Below, one piece after another: positions 8,001-15,525 of a stretch of 64,000 nt of DNA. The stretch comes from Lachnospiraceae bacterium. Lineage in GTDB: Bacteria; Bacillota; Clostridia; Lachnospirales; Lachnospiraceae. The position numbers and the translations under genes are program-made. Where the stretch lies: the NCBI GenBank assembly GCA_910575775.1, contig CAJTEY010000019.1, positions 18,587 through 82,586 on the forward strand, in the 5' to 3' direction. Below the pieces are notes generated by a model. It ran no database searches, was not told where the DNA came from, and worked only from the letters and a program-made list of their open reading frames with translations. Each line of letters begins with the position of its first letter. The first letter of the stretch is position 1.

Positions 8001-9823
8001 GGAATCTTTAGCGTTTTGCTGTAATTGATGGTCTGTTCGTAACCAGGTGAAACCTTGGGCGTATTGTAAATATCAATGTCGTTGATATCCAGCGGTTTGA
8101 TCGTATAGTATAAGGTCACGCTGCCTTGATACTGTCCTTTTAAGTTGACGGTCACACTGGGTGCTTTGGAGGCATTCCAGGTAGCGGCGTTGACGTTATT
8201 TTTGTAGCTTAGTGTATAGTCCGTTTTTTCTTTCAGCAGCGTGTTTTCATGGTATACACGAAAGTTTTGTGTGATTTTCTGGCCGTTATATACGAGATTA
8301 TCGCTTTCCTTTACAAAACCGGCAATCCGGATATCGCCGGAAAGATCAAGGAGTTTTTCGCTGTCGGGATTATTCTTATCGGGAACAACATCAACCACGA
8401 AAGAGGATGTTATATTGCGGCAGGATACCGTGATCCGGGCATACCCTTCCGCAACAGCCGTGACCGTGGCAGATCCGTTTCCGTCCGCTTTTACAGTGGC
8501 GACGGTCTCATCGCTGCTGTCCCAGATCATATCCGCCTGCAATGTTTCGGGTGAAGCCTTCGCAGTGATCTGCTGAGTGTCTCCGAATGACATCGGTATT
8601 CGCTGGCCTTTGGTGAGGATAGTTTCCTCATCTGTGCCGGCGCCGCTATACAGAACTAACGTGCCTTCCGTTTCTGCCTCAAGTGGCGGTTCATTATCCT
8701 CGGCGAGCGTGGAATCATCAGATGCATGGCTGTTTTCGGAAACTGTGGAAAGCGTTTCTGCCGTCTGGCCTGTCCCGGCATTTTCCGAATCTGTATCGTC
8801 CGCCACCTCTTCGCTGCCGTTTTTATCCACAGCCGGAGCGTTGTCTCCAGTCAGATCGTCCCCGGAAAGTGCATCGTCAGCGGTATTGGAGCTGTTTTCC
8901 GAGACAGAAGTATTTTCTGAGACAGAAGAATTTTCCGAAACGGATGAACTACTTTGTACGGCATCTGTTATGGATTCTTCCGCAACGGCAAAGTCCTCTG
9001 CAGTCTGGTCAGTGTCTGTGATAGTGTCATTTTGCGGCAGAAAAGGTATGGTAGCGGCAGAATAAAAGGTTTCCGCTTTTACGCCTTCCGTTTCCGGGTA
9101 ATATGCCGCCCGGATGTAGTAGTCGTAATCCTCAGCCGCCTCTTCGGATGTACCGCTATGGTTATCTGTCACGGCAGAGAAGAGTGCTTCGGGGACAAGC
9201 GTCATCATTTGATAATATTCGCTCTCTGTGTCGGTTATTTCTTCCATGGTAAAGTAAGGCGAAGAGAGTACTGTCTCAAAGTCTTTCCAGTTGTCCTCTG
9301 CGCCAAGAAGGTTTGGGCTTCCTGGCTCTGCTCCGCTTTCACTGCGGAGAATGCTCCATTCCAGTGTGCCAGCCTCTTTGTATGTGTGCGTTTTTTCTAT
9401 ATCATAATTGACAAACAGAATCAGAGCTTCCGCTGACGCGAAAGAGACGGGGAGATCATAGGAGAAGGTATCGTCATCTGCGGCGGGAAGCGTGCCATCT
9501 TCGGGAATCTGTCCGATATGTATGGCAGGTAATTCCGTTTTCGGAGCTGCTTTTTCTGTCTCGGATATGGCATCCGCATCTGGTTGGGTATCCTGATCTT
9601 CCGAATCGGTATGTCCGGCAGAAGTTTCTGAAAAATCACCACTGTTCTCAGTTTCTTCGACGTCATCTTCTGGTGCTTCATCGGAAATTATGGTGTTTTC
9701 TGAAAGAGAATTTTCCGAGTCAACGATATTTTCCGTTGCCAGCGCCGTTATGCCGCCACAGTTGCCAAGTGCAAGCGACAGGGTTAGCACTGCCGCAAGC
9801 CATCTGTTTCTGTTTCGCATCAT
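5030..9823 (-). CDS. large secreted Ig-like / right-handed beta-helix protein
   Basis: A 1597-residue exported protein. It begins with a signal peptide (MMRNRNRWLAAVLTLSLALG, likely cut after ALA near residue 29). An acidic, Ser/Glu/Asn-rich region follows (to about 390) containing SVSENSSVSENTSVSENS-type repeats. Next come a Big_2-type Ig domain (about 400-480), at least five repeats of a DYTIKY...GxGxYxG module (about 500-1170) and two further Big_2-like domains (about 1170-1370). The C-terminal 210 residues form a parallel beta-helix of the pectate-lyase/polygalacturonase superfamily (LYLPAGVYHIDATAGG, then runs of NVTI, GVTI and VTVNNC rungs). No LPXTG or other wall anchor is visible, so it is probably released or bound non-covalently. 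The ATG follows AGGAGGAATAG. Glycan binding or cleavage is an inference from the fold. Its stop codon lies 5 bp from the IS200 remnant. Confidence 0.85.
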   Translation of the reverse strand: MMRNRNRWLAAVLTLSLALGNCGGITALATENIVDSENSLSENTIISDEAPEDDVEETENSGDFSETSAGHTDSEDQDTQPDADAISETEKAAPKTELPAIHIGQIPEDGTLPAADDDTFSYDLPVSFASAEALILFVNYDIEKTHTYKEAGTLEWSILRSESGAEPGSPNLLGAEDNWKDFETVLSSPYFTMEEITDTESEYYQMMTLVPEALFSAVTDNHSGTSEEAAEDYDYYIRAAYYPETEGVKAETFYSAATIPFLPQNDTITDTDQTAEDFAVAEESITDAVQSSSSVSENSSVSENTSVSENSSNTADDALSGDDLTGDNAPAVDKNGSEEVADDTDSENAGTGQTAETLSTVSENSHASDDSTLAEDNEPPLEAETEGTLVLYSGAGTDEETILTKGQRIPMSFGDTQQITAKASPETLQADMIWDSSDETVATVKADGNGSATVTAVAEGYARITVSCRNITSSFVVDVVPDKNNPDSEKLLDLSGDIRIAGFVKESDNLVYNGQKITQNFRVYHENTLLKEKTDYTLSYKNNVNAATWNASKAPSVTVNLKGQYQGSVTLYYTIKPLDINDIDIYNTPKVSPGYEQTINYSKTLKIPAPNLTYGKKKLAAKKDFICDYTKPGENMTALPADYTNGDLYTANKIYSYTVNGTGNFTGSFPMQLVVLKDKTLNFGSASVKFDQKQYEYHGTPLAKSDVHISEVKIGGNVLAETQYDYAVFASGTEGAYVMVSPSEAGRTSGYSGCKKIALKLVGDRKIKDAVPGEDWKETISFSQKTVDKDGGMFQTGSALLSFHNGDKKETLKDGTDYTIKYGNAKKAGNVTVTFTGKGRYTGTLRLTYTVTSNNDIKIVMGKNVAVKNGIYEVPYQKGGAVPELILKDQDYTVLKNKTDYTIKYKDNKTPGTPMTCEIKGKGSYAGYEKTVTLMVTKADIGNCIITIPDKPYSDKPDKWKSTVTIKDANGKKLSAKTDYDADFTFSHTQNSSPQANTVVTVTVTGVGCYEKTITGTYRIFAKNISTLKVVIDPQEYTGKEIKLAKSDIHIYATTADQKNKKELPQKDSCFEILEEEYKNNTKAGTAKVTLRGMGEYGGTKTYSFKIEKKKYQINHVKGITLNKTSLSFPLAEQDEKKRTLTATLTSESNGIVTNPTVIWASSDNGIVAIEEKPDSIVTSSAGSKKTVSISVVLTLKKEGSVTITATSQDGNKKAQCNVTVIDAPVFLEAGQTIQENIGNTYQLHMEFAPTQDQSRLKWESNNPEIISVDQTGLLTMKKAGAALIEAVYTSDSGKFTQQCYAVAIDENEMPPKPETGAILTYKQQTGVTDDTPYINKMLRDFEWGDETHVREVTLYLPAGVYHIDATAGGNDLFGKYKFGGIVLTTNQKLVMSPSALLVALPNNKKNYQVINITGRDGVSVSGGQIIGERKEHNGSGGEWGHGIYVAGSTNITIDNVDISQCWGDGIYLGFYDGPNKSSNGVTITNCNLHHNRRNNLSITDVSNVTVNNCEFNYASGADPQYGIDIEPNKNRTCSNVTISNSRFKGNAKGTIQILGQLNAHVKGVTIENCTGDKEPLIWQGYGGSVSGVTQKGNKWG

Positions 9824-9912
9824 CTATTCCTCCTGTATCCTTTTTTGCACGTCTGAAATGACGGTTGCATATTTTTGTGTATTTATTTTAATAAATGGAC
9901 ATAACTCATGTC

Positions 9913-9923
9913 ATTATACCATA
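9913..9923 (-). promoter_or_regulatory. candidate extended -10 promoter of the surface-protein gene
   Basis: On the minus strand TATGGTATAAT gives a perfect -10 hexamer with an upstream TATGG, about 90 bp before the start codon of the beta-helix gene. No good -35 hexamer is seen at 17 bp, so the call rests on the -10 alone. Confidence 0.4.
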
Positions 9924-9994
9924 AATGCGACGAAAAAGTGACATGGAATATCTTCCTGTCAGATATTTTGCTGCATTGAAAGCATTTCTGTATT

Positions 9995-10028
9995 TGTGTT
10001 ATATTAGGTATATTCAAAATATAACACA
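9995..10028. repeat. 34-bp perfect inverted repeat upstream of the surface-protein gene
   Basis: TGTGTTATATT (9995-10005) and AATATAACACA (10018-10028) are exact reverse complements separated by 12 bp. The palindrome lies about 90 bp upstream of the inferred transcription start of the beta-helix gene. It could be an operator for a dimeric regulator or a remnant hairpin; neither role can be shown here. Confidence 0.55.
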
Positions 10029-10464
10029 GCATATGGTCTGAAAGGCGGCTTTAGCGTGGGAGTTTTTATTCAGTGTGCACGCACCCGTTATCAGGGGCAG
10101 TAAAAAGCGGGGAAATGGATTTGCCGACAGGCGAATCGCGGTGTACAGGATAAAAAGGGTTCCGGGGATTTTATGAAATACTGTCTGCCGGAAAACGGGG
10201 ATTACAAGGTATTCGCCAACATCCCGTCTTTTTGACGACACAGATTGTTGAGAAACTGACGAGTGGGCTTAAATCCGCCGTCTGACATGTGGCTTGTGCC
10301 GGAGAAGGGGGCGGGACTGTATCATGCTTACGAGGATGGCGTCACGCTTTACATTCAGTGGCTCTGTCTCTTTCGATGCTATCAGGGGTTGAAGGGAAGA
10401 AAACAGTAAACGGAAAAAGCCTCTGCTTCAGCGCATGATATCGGGTGATATCGCAAGAAAACAG
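10029..10464. other. decayed, non-coding stretch between surface gene and leuS
   Basis: This 436-bp stretch has no intact open frame with a ribosome site on either strand. It does not resemble the AT-rich promoter DNA around it. Short plus-strand fragments such as MKYCLPENGDYKVFANIPSF (from about 10173) and a run ending LVPEKGAGLYHAYEDG then YIQWLCLF (about 10280-10365) look like former coding sequence interrupted by stops and frameshifts. I do not recognise a family. No leucine T-box is present although leuS follows. It is best described as a possible gene remnant. Confidence 0.35.
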
Positions 10465-10492
10465 TTGACAAATCCCGTCAGTATAATAAAAT
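10465..10492 (+). promoter_or_regulatory. promoter of leuS
   Basis: TTGACA at 10465-10470 is a perfect -35 hexamer. TAAAAT at 10487-10492 follows after 16 bp; an overlapping TATAAT at 10482-10487 is too close to the -35 to be used. The site lies about 100 bp upstream of the leuS start. Confidence 0.7.
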
Positions 10493-10598
10493 AGGTAGAG
10501 TATGAGTAAACTTGGAAAAACTGTGGCGGACAGGGCATTTCCTGCCGCAGATTTGCGATAAAAAAGCCGTATGCGGCGGGAAAGGTATGGGCAGTAAC

Positions 10599-13127
10599 AT
10601 GGCAGAAGTGTACAATCACAGAGAAGTGGAGACAAAGTGGCAGAAGATCTGGGACGACGAGAAGGCTTTCCAGACATCGGAGGATTACTCCAAACCGAAA
10701 TATTATGCGCTGGTGGAGTTCCCTTACCCCTCGGGGCAGGGGCTTCATGTGGGACATCCGCGTCCTTACACGGCGCTTGACATTGTGGCGAGAAAGAGAA
10801 GAATGCAGGGCTACAACGTGCTCTATCCCATGGGGTGGGACGCGTTCGGACTTCCCACGGAGAATTATGCGATCAAAAACCATATTCATCCGAAGATTGT
10901 GACACAGAACAATGTGGCGCGCTTTAAGAGCCAGCTTCATTCTCTCGGCTATTCCTTTGACTGGGAGAGAGAGGTCAATACCACCGATCCCGGCTATTAT
11001 AAATGGACACAGTGGATTTTCCTGAAACTGTTCAAAGCGGGACTTGCCTACAAGTCCGAGATGCCGATCAACTGGTGTACTTCCTGCAAGGTCGGACTTG
11101 CCAACGAGGAAGTGGTGAACGGCGTGTGCGAGCGCTGCGGCGCAGAGGTAGTCCGCAAGGTAAAGAGCCAGTGGATGTTAAAGATTACGGAGTACGCCGA
11201 CAAGCTGATCGAAGGGCTTGAAACGGTGGACTATGTGGAGCGCGTCAAGGTGTCCCAGAAAAACTGGATCGGCAAATCGATGGGTGCGGAAGTGGACTTT
11301 TCCATCAAGGATAAGGAAGATAAGCTGCGCGTTTATACGACCCGCTGTGACACTTTGTTCGGAGCAACTTACATGGTGGTGTCGCCGGAGCATCCGATCA
11401 TTGACAAGTATAAAGAAGAGCTGAAAAACTGGGACGATATCTGCGCGTACAGAGAGCAGGCGGCCAGAAAGTCCGATTTCGAACGGGCGGAGCTTGCGAA
11501 GGAGAAAACCGGCGTGCGCATCGACGGTATGTCTGCGGTGAACCCGGTGAACGGCAAGGAGATTCCGATTTATATTTCCGACTATGTGCTGATGAGTTAC
11601 GGCACGGGCGCGATCATGGCAGTGCCGGCACACGATGAGAGAGACTGGGAGTTTGCGAAGAAGTTCGGTCTGCCTATCGTCGAGGTGGTTGCGGGAGGAA
11701 AGGATGTGCAGGAGGAAGTGTACACGGATGTGGCTGAGGGCATGCTTGTGAACTCCGACTTCCTGAACGGTTTAAGCGTGTCGGACGCCAAGGAGAAAAT
11801 GATCGCTTTTCTGGAGGAGAAGGGCGTAGGCTGTGCCAAGACCAACTTTAAGCTGCGCGACTGGGTATTCTCCAGACAGCGTTACTGGGGCGAGCCGATT
11901 CCGATTGTAGAATGTGAGAAATGCGGTTTTGTGCCGCTTGACGAGAGTGAGCTTCCTTTAGAGTTGCCCGATGTGGAGAGCTATATGCCGACAGATAACG
12001 GAGAATCACCGCTGGCAGCTATGACTGATTGGGTCAATACCACCTGCCCCTGCTGCGGCGGCCCCGCGAAGCGTGAGACGGACACGATGCCTCAGTGGGC
12101 GGGATCGTCATGGTATTTCCTGCGCTATACCGATCCGAAAAATGAGAACGCGCTGGCAAGTAAGGAAGCGCTGGATTATTGGATGCCTGTGGACTGGTAC
12201 AACGGCGGTATGGAGCATACCACACTGCATCTGTTATATTCCCGGTTCTGGCATAAGTTCCTCTATGACCAGAAGACGGTGCCATGTCCGGAGCCTTATG
12301 CGAAGAGAACATCCCACGGCATGATTCTGGGACTGAATCCCCACTGTTTCTCCAATCTGCCGACGGCGGAGCAGGAGGCGCTTCTGGCTGAACATGGCAG
12401 CGAGAAGGCGGTGAAGGCAGCTCTGAAGGAAAAATACGGAGAGATGGCGGATCACCCGGTTGTCAAGATGTCCAAATCCCTTGGCAATGTGGTGAATCCC
12501 GATGATATTGTGATAGAGTACGGTGCGGATACCCTGCGGACATACGAGATGTTTATCGGCGCTTTTGAGCTGAGCGCAGGCTGGAGTGAGGATGGCGTGA
12601 AGGGATGCCGCAGATTCCTTGAGAGAGTGTGGAAGCTGCAGGATATTCTGACAGACAGCATGGATTACTCCAAAGATATGGAGATTAAGATGCACCAGAC
12701 CATCAAGAAAGTGAGCAGCGATTTCGAAAATCTGAAATATAATACGGCGATCGCGGCGATGATGACTCTCGTGAATGAATTTTATAAGAAAAATGCGGTG
12801 ACAAAGGGCGAGTTCCGAACGCTGCTTGCGCTGTTGAACCCGGTGGCACCTCATATAACTGAGGAACTGTGGCAGGCGGTCGGATTTGAGGGCAGGGTTT
12901 ACCAGACTTCCTGGCCGGAGTATGAGGAAGCCAAAACTGTGGAGTCAACCGTGGAAATCATGGTACAGATCAACGGTAAGAACCGGGCAACGCTGAATAT
13001 CGGCAAGGATGACCTGAAGGATGAGGTCATTGCGAAGGCAAAGGAGACAATTGCCGAGAAGCTGACGGGTACCATTGTGAAGGAGATTTATGTGCCGGGA
13101 AGACTTGTAAATATCGTGCAGAAATAA
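10599..13127 (+). CDS. leuS: leucyl-tRNA synthetase
   Basis: Class I aminoacyl-tRNA synthetase that charges tRNA-Leu. The HIGH-type motif is in [12 protein letters not shown] (about residues 40-51). Zinc-ligand cysteine pairs occur in CTSCKVG with CERCG and again in CEKCG with CPCCGG. The CP1 editing domain is present and the KMSKS loop ([10 protein letters not shown]) lies near residue 625. The length of 842 residues is normal for a bacterial LeuS. I place the start at 10599 ([15 protein letters not shown]) by family alignment; an in-frame ATG at 10587 with closer upstream purines is possible. No T-box leader precedes it, unlike many clostridial leuS genes. It is followed by its own terminator, then a PHP-family gene. 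Confidence 0.97.
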   Translation: MAEVYNHREVETKWQKIWDDEKAFQTSEDYSKPKYYALVEFPYPSGQGLHVGHPRPYTALDIVARKRRMQGYNVLYPMGWDAFGLPTENYAIKNHIHPKIVTQNNVARFKSQLHSLGYSFDWEREVNTTDPGYYKWTQWIFLKLFKAGLAYKSEMPINWCTSCKVGLANEEVVNGVCERCGAEVVRKVKSQWMLKITEYADKLIEGLETVDYVERVKVSQKNWIGKSMGAEVDFSIKDKEDKLRVYTTRCDTLFGATYMVVSPEHPIIDKYKEELKNWDDICAYREQAARKSDFERAELAKEKTGVRIDGMSAVNPVNGKEIPIYISDYVLMSYGTGAIMAVPAHDERDWEFAKKFGLPIVEVVAGGKDVQEEVYTDVAEGMLVNSDFLNGLSVSDAKEKMIAFLEEKGVGCAKTNFKLRDWVFSRQRYWGEPIPIVECEKCGFVPLDESELPLELPDVESYMPTDNGESPLAAMTDWVNTTCPCCGGPAKRETDTMPQWAGSSWYFLRYTDPKNENALASKEALDYWMPVDWYNGGMEHTTLHLLYSRFWHKFLYDQKTVPCPEPYAKRTSHGMILGLNPHCFSNLPTAEQEALLAEHGSEKAVKAALKEKYGEMADHPVVKMSKSLGNVVNPDDIVIEYGADTLRTYEMFIGAFELSAGWSEDGVKGCRRFLERVWKLQDILTDSMDYSKDMEIKMHQTIKKVSSDFENLKYNTAIAAMMTLVNEFYKKNAVTKGEFRTLLALLNPVAPHITEELWQAVGFEGRVYQTSWPEYEEAKTVESTVEIMVQINGKNRATLNIGKDDLKDEVIAKAKETIAEKLTGTIVKEIYVPGRLVNIVQK

Positions 13128-13130
13128 AAA

Positions 13131-13168
13131 GCAGGGGCATTTTCGTGACGCGGGAATGTCCCTGTTTT
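13131..13168 (+). terminator. terminator after leuS
   Basis: The arms CAGGGGCATT (13132-13141) and AATGTCCCTG (13155-13164) form a stem with one G-T pair, followed by TTTTCT. It lies directly between the leuS stop and the next ribosome site. Confidence 0.75.
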
Positions 13169-13183
13169 CTAAAGGAGAAGAAC

Positions 13184-14014
13184 ATGTTTGTGGATTATCA
13201 TGTACATACAGATTATAGCGATGATTCTGACTATTCCATGGAAGATGTGGTGAAAGATGCCATCCGTATGGGAATGGATGAAATCTGCTTTACGGATCAT
13301 GTGGATTATGGGGCGAAAGTGGATTGGGACAGCGGAGAGGAGATTCCGTACTGTGCGGGACTTGCGATGGTAAATGTGGACTATCCGGCTTATGTGGAGG
13401 AGATTCGGGAACTGAAAAACCGCTATGCAGATCAGATCGCCATCAAAATGGGGCTGGAGTTTGGTATGCAGGTTCACACGATACCGAAATTTGAGGCGTT
13501 ATATCAACGTTATCCCTTTGATTTTATTATTTTGTCCGTGCATCAGGTGGAGGACAAGGGCTTTTGGTCGCAGGAATTTCAGCAGGGACGGACGCAGAAA
13601 GAATATAACGAGCGATATTATGAGGAACTTTTGTATCTCGTAAAGCATTATCAGAATTATAGTGTGCTGGGACATCTGGATATGGTTTTGAGATACGATA
13701 AAATGGGTGTTTATCCGTTTCGCTTCGTGAGACATTATGTGGAGGAAATTCTTGCGGAGGTTATCAGAAACGGAAAGGGAATCGAGATCAATACTTCTTC
13801 CCATCGCTACGGACTTTCGGATTCGACTCCCTCACGGGAAATTCTGACGATGTATTTTGATATGGGCGGAACCATTTTGACGCTCGGCAGCGACAGTCAC
13901 GCGCCTGCGCATCTTGGGACATATATGGAGGAATCAAAGAGATTGTTGAAGGAGATCGGTTTTCAGCATTTTTGCACCTATGAAAAAATGCAGCCTGTTT
14001 TTCATCCGTTATGA
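13184..14014 (+). CDS. PHP-domain phosphatase, HisJ (histidinol-phosphatase) family
   Basis: A 276-residue PHP-domain metallohydrolase. The N-terminal metal-binding motif DYHVHTDYSDDS (residues 3-14) and FTDHVDYG near 40 supply His/Asp ligands. Further ligands are seen in HLDMVLRY (about 165) and the C-terminal GSDSHAPAHLG (about 238). These match the HisJ/PolC-like trinuclear-metal fold. HisJ hydrolyses histidinol phosphate, but no other his gene is nearby, so the physiological substrate is uncertain. The start at 13184 is preceded by AAAGGAGAAGAAC; an upstream in-frame extension lies inside the leuS terminator and is rejected. Confidence 0.85.
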   Translation: MFVDYHVHTDYSDDSDYSMEDVVKDAIRMGMDEICFTDHVDYGAKVDWDSGEEIPYCAGLAMVNVDYPAYVEEIRELKNRYADQIAIKMGLEFGMQVHTIPKFEALYQRYPFDFIILSVHQVEDKGFWSQEFQQGRTQKEYNERYYEELLYLVKHYQNYSVLGHLDMVLRYDKMGVYPFRFVRHYVEEILAEVIRNGKGIEINTSSHRYGLSDSTPSREILTMYFDMGGTILTLGSDSHAPAHLGTYMEESKRLLKEIGFQHFCTYEKMQPVFHPL

Positions 14015-14025
14015 TGCAGGGAAAG

Positions 14026-14060
14026 AAAAAGCCGGAGTCATGTTTGGGATGGCTCCGGCG
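14026..14060 (-). terminator. terminator for the minus-strand gene ending at 14074
   Basis: GCCGGAG (14031-14037) and CTCCGGC (14053-14059) form a stem. Read on the minus strand it is followed by TTTTTCTTT. It separates converging transcripts. Confidence 0.75.
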
Positions 14061-14073
14061 TCTCTGATTTCTG

Positions 14074-14343
14074 TCATTTATTTTTTCGCATCCGCATCAT
14101 TTTATCTATTGCGGCTGCATCCTCCGGGGAGGATTCTCTTTTGATGATGGCGACAATGGTTTCGATTTCCTCATTGGAGAAAGTAATGTGATCCGCCTGT
14201 CCTCTCTTGGCGACGGCCATCAGAAAGGGCAGCATCTGATCTTTGCTCAGTGTACGGCTCTCGAAGACGAGAGCCTGTAAAAATTCCAGCTTTGCCTTGT
14301 CGATTCCGGACAGGGCCGGGTCGTTCATCCAGTCATTGTTCAT
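14074..14343 (-). CDS. uncharacterised 89-residue protein
   Basis: The product (MNNDWMNDPALSGIDKAKLEF start) is small, soluble and helical, rich in Leu, Lys and Glu, and ends in a basic Met/Arg run (KMMRMRKNK). No signal peptide or membrane segment is seen. The ATG at 14343 has GGAGGTTGCT upstream, an excellent ribosome site; the longer upstream frame is rejected for that reason. I have the impression of similar small proteins in other Lachnospiraceae next to a Met-rich partner like the gene upstream, but no function is known to me. It is probably cotranscribed with that gene (67 bp apart, same strand). Confidence 0.7.
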   Translation of the reverse strand: MNNDWMNDPALSGIDKAKLEFLQALVFESRTLSKDQMLPFLMAVAKRGQADHITFSNEEIETIVAIIKRESSPEDAAAIDKMMRMRKNK

Positions 14344-14409
14344 AGCAACCTCCAATGTGAACCAGATCAAGCTATATCATTTTGCTTTTCTGGTAGAATA
14401 CGGTGTAGT

Positions 14410-14982
14410 CTACGTTTCGCTGTCGGATGATGGATGCGGCTGAAACATTTCATACATTTCCCGCTGTTCCGGGGTCAGCATGTTCATCAGCATATCCATC
14501 ATGGGGGAGCCGGCGGAGGACGGGGGGTCAGAACCGTCTGCATCTCCGGCGTCCCCGGGATGCCCCATCCCGGACAGTGGATTTTCAAACAGGGAATCCA
14601 TATTCATGTCGGGGAAAATTTCCTGCATGGCGCTCATGGTCTGCGACATTTCCTGCACGGTTTCCATGGTCTGCAGGATATTTTGTATCTGTTCCAACTG
14701 TCTGATTTCTTCCGGGGTGGAGTAGAGGCAAAGCTCTCTGCAGAGCTTTTTTAAATCGGGCTTTTCCGGCTGGGAAAGTCCGCATCCGCAAAGTGTGACA
14801 GCGTGCTTTTTTGTATGGTTTATGGTATACTGCAGTTCCATATATTTGATGTAGACGGCCAGATGCTTCTGCATAGAAGGCTCTATGTAGGGGAGAAGAA
14901 CCTTGAGCTTCTGGATCTGGTTGTTGGTGTACAAGGCATCGAATGCCATAACATTTGACGCGTCTTCCTTTTTATCTGCCAT
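14410..14982 (-). CDS. uncharacterised 190-residue Met-rich protein
   Basis: No family is recognised. The N-terminal half (MADKKEDASNVMAFDALYTN onward) is helical with a CGCG pair near residue 66 (TLCGCGLSQPEK). A glutamine/methionine-rich helix follows, then a Gly/Asp/Ser-rich linker and a C-terminal amphipathic segment (MLTPEQREMYEMFQ). It is soluble, with no signal peptide. The start at 14982 is chosen because of the upstream GAAAGGCATATCTT; a longer frame to 15030 lacks a ribosome site. It is co-oriented with the 89-residue gene downstream; the two probably form an operon. Confidence 0.7.
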   Translation of the reverse strand: MADKKEDASNVMAFDALYTNNQIQKLKVLLPYIEPSMQKHLAVYIKYMELQYTINHTKKHAVTLCGCGLSQPEKPDLKKLCRELCLYSTPEEIRQLEQIQNILQTMETVQEMSQTMSAMQEIFPDMNMDSLFENPLSGMGHPGDAGDADGSDPPSSAGSPMMDMLMNMLTPEQREMYEMFQPHPSSDSET

Positions 14983-15036
14983 AAGATATGCCTTTCTGAT
15001 GCCTTCTTTCTCTATAAGTATATGACACATGAGAGA

Positions 15037-15070
15037 AAAATAGGCTCCGGCTCTGGCAGGAGCCTATTTT
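15037..15070 (-). terminator. hairpin terminator between two minus-strand genes
   Basis: The stem AAAATAGGCTCC / GGAGCCTATTTT is flanked by A-rich and T-rich tracts, so it could stop transcription on either strand. Its position suits termination of the Cys-rich gene at 15157-15387. Confidence 0.7.
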
Positions 15071-15096
15071 CCGGATGTGCTTGAAAGATGTGCCAT

Positions 15097-15124
15097 AACA
15101 GTCCGGCCTTAAGGCCGGGCTGTT
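15097..15124. repeat. GC-rich perfect palindrome
   Basis: AACAGTCCGGCCTT and AAGGCCGGGCTGTT form a near-perfect 14-bp inverted repeat with one mismatch. It lies in the gap downstream of the Cys-rich gene and has no T-run, so its role is unclear. Confidence 0.5.
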
Positions 15125-15156
15125 ACGCGTGAGGATGGTTCATTGCGCTGCTTTTT

Positions 15157-15387
15157 CTAGTTGTTGCAGCAGCAGGATAAGAGGATCAGAATCCAGATCC
15201 AGGAACAGCAGTTGTTGTCGCCGCCAAAGAGGCTGTTGCCGCCGAAAAAGCCGCCGCCACAACCGCAGCTGTCGCCATTGTTACCACAGCAGGATAAGAG
15301 GATCAGAATCCAGATCCAGGAACCACATCCGTTGTTAGTAGCGCAGGTATTGTTGCATCCACAGTGAGTTGCTGTAAGATCACTCAT
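15157..15387 (-). CDS. Cys/Gly-rich duplicated mini-protein with two hydrophobic modules
   Basis: This 76-residue protein consists of two copies of one module: GCGSWIWILILLSCCGNN and NCCSWIWILILLSCCCNN, separated by a Gly/Cys/Phe linker (CGCGGGFFGGNSLFGG). The identical SWIWILILLSCC cores are long enough to enter a membrane only partly, and fourteen cysteines flank them. The duplication is visible in DNA as two exact 37-bp repeats 117 bp apart. The ATG at 15387 follows TTGGAGGGCACTAAAA, a good ribosome site. Size and composition recall small spore-coat proteins of the YjcZ type, but the sequence is different and I assign no function. Confidence 0.75.
   Translation of the reverse strand: MSDLTATHCGCNNTCATNNGCGSWIWILILLSCCGNNGDSCGCGGGFFGGNSLFGGDNNCCSWIWILILLSCCCNN
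15170..15206. repeat. 37-bp direct repeat, copy 1 (within the Cys-rich gene)
   Basis: It is identical to 15287-15323. The 117-bp offset is a multiple of three, so the repeat encodes the same SWIWILILLSCC module twice in frame. Confidence 0.9.
15287..15323. repeat. 37-bp direct repeat, copy 2 (within the Cys-rich gene)
   Basis: It is identical to 15170-15206. Absence of silent differences points to a recent duplication or to gene conversion. Confidence 0.9.
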
Positions 15388-15490
15388 TTTTAGTGCCCTC
15401 CAAATGTTAGTTATGGTTTATCTTATGTGGGTGGAGTGAATTGGTGCCTATGGAAAAAAGATTCCTGATTTTTTCATGTGTAGGAAGGAC

Positions 15491-15519
15491 TTGAAACATA
15501 TGTTCGCCTGTGATAAGAT
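15491..15519 (+). promoter_or_regulatory. promoter immediately upstream of the NusG-II gene
   Basis: TTGAAA (15491-15496) and TAAGAT (15514-15519) are spaced 17 bp apart. The ATG at 15526 begins only 7 bp after the -10, exactly where transcription would start, and it has no ribosome site. The transcript may therefore be leaderless. Confidence 0.6.
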
Positions 15520-15525
15520 ATCAAT

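Noticed and set aside
5030..9823. lipoprotein signal in the large surface protein (LGNCGG)
   Set aside because: The residues before Cys do not fit a lipobox; a signal peptidase I site (ALA) follows.
10029..10598. T-box leader for leuS
   Set aside because: The conserved antiterminator sequence GGTGGNACCGCG and a terminator are absent in the leader.
15170..15323. CRISPR-like repeat
   Set aside because: The two 37-bp repeats are within a coding frame and in register with codons; there are only two copies and no cas genes.
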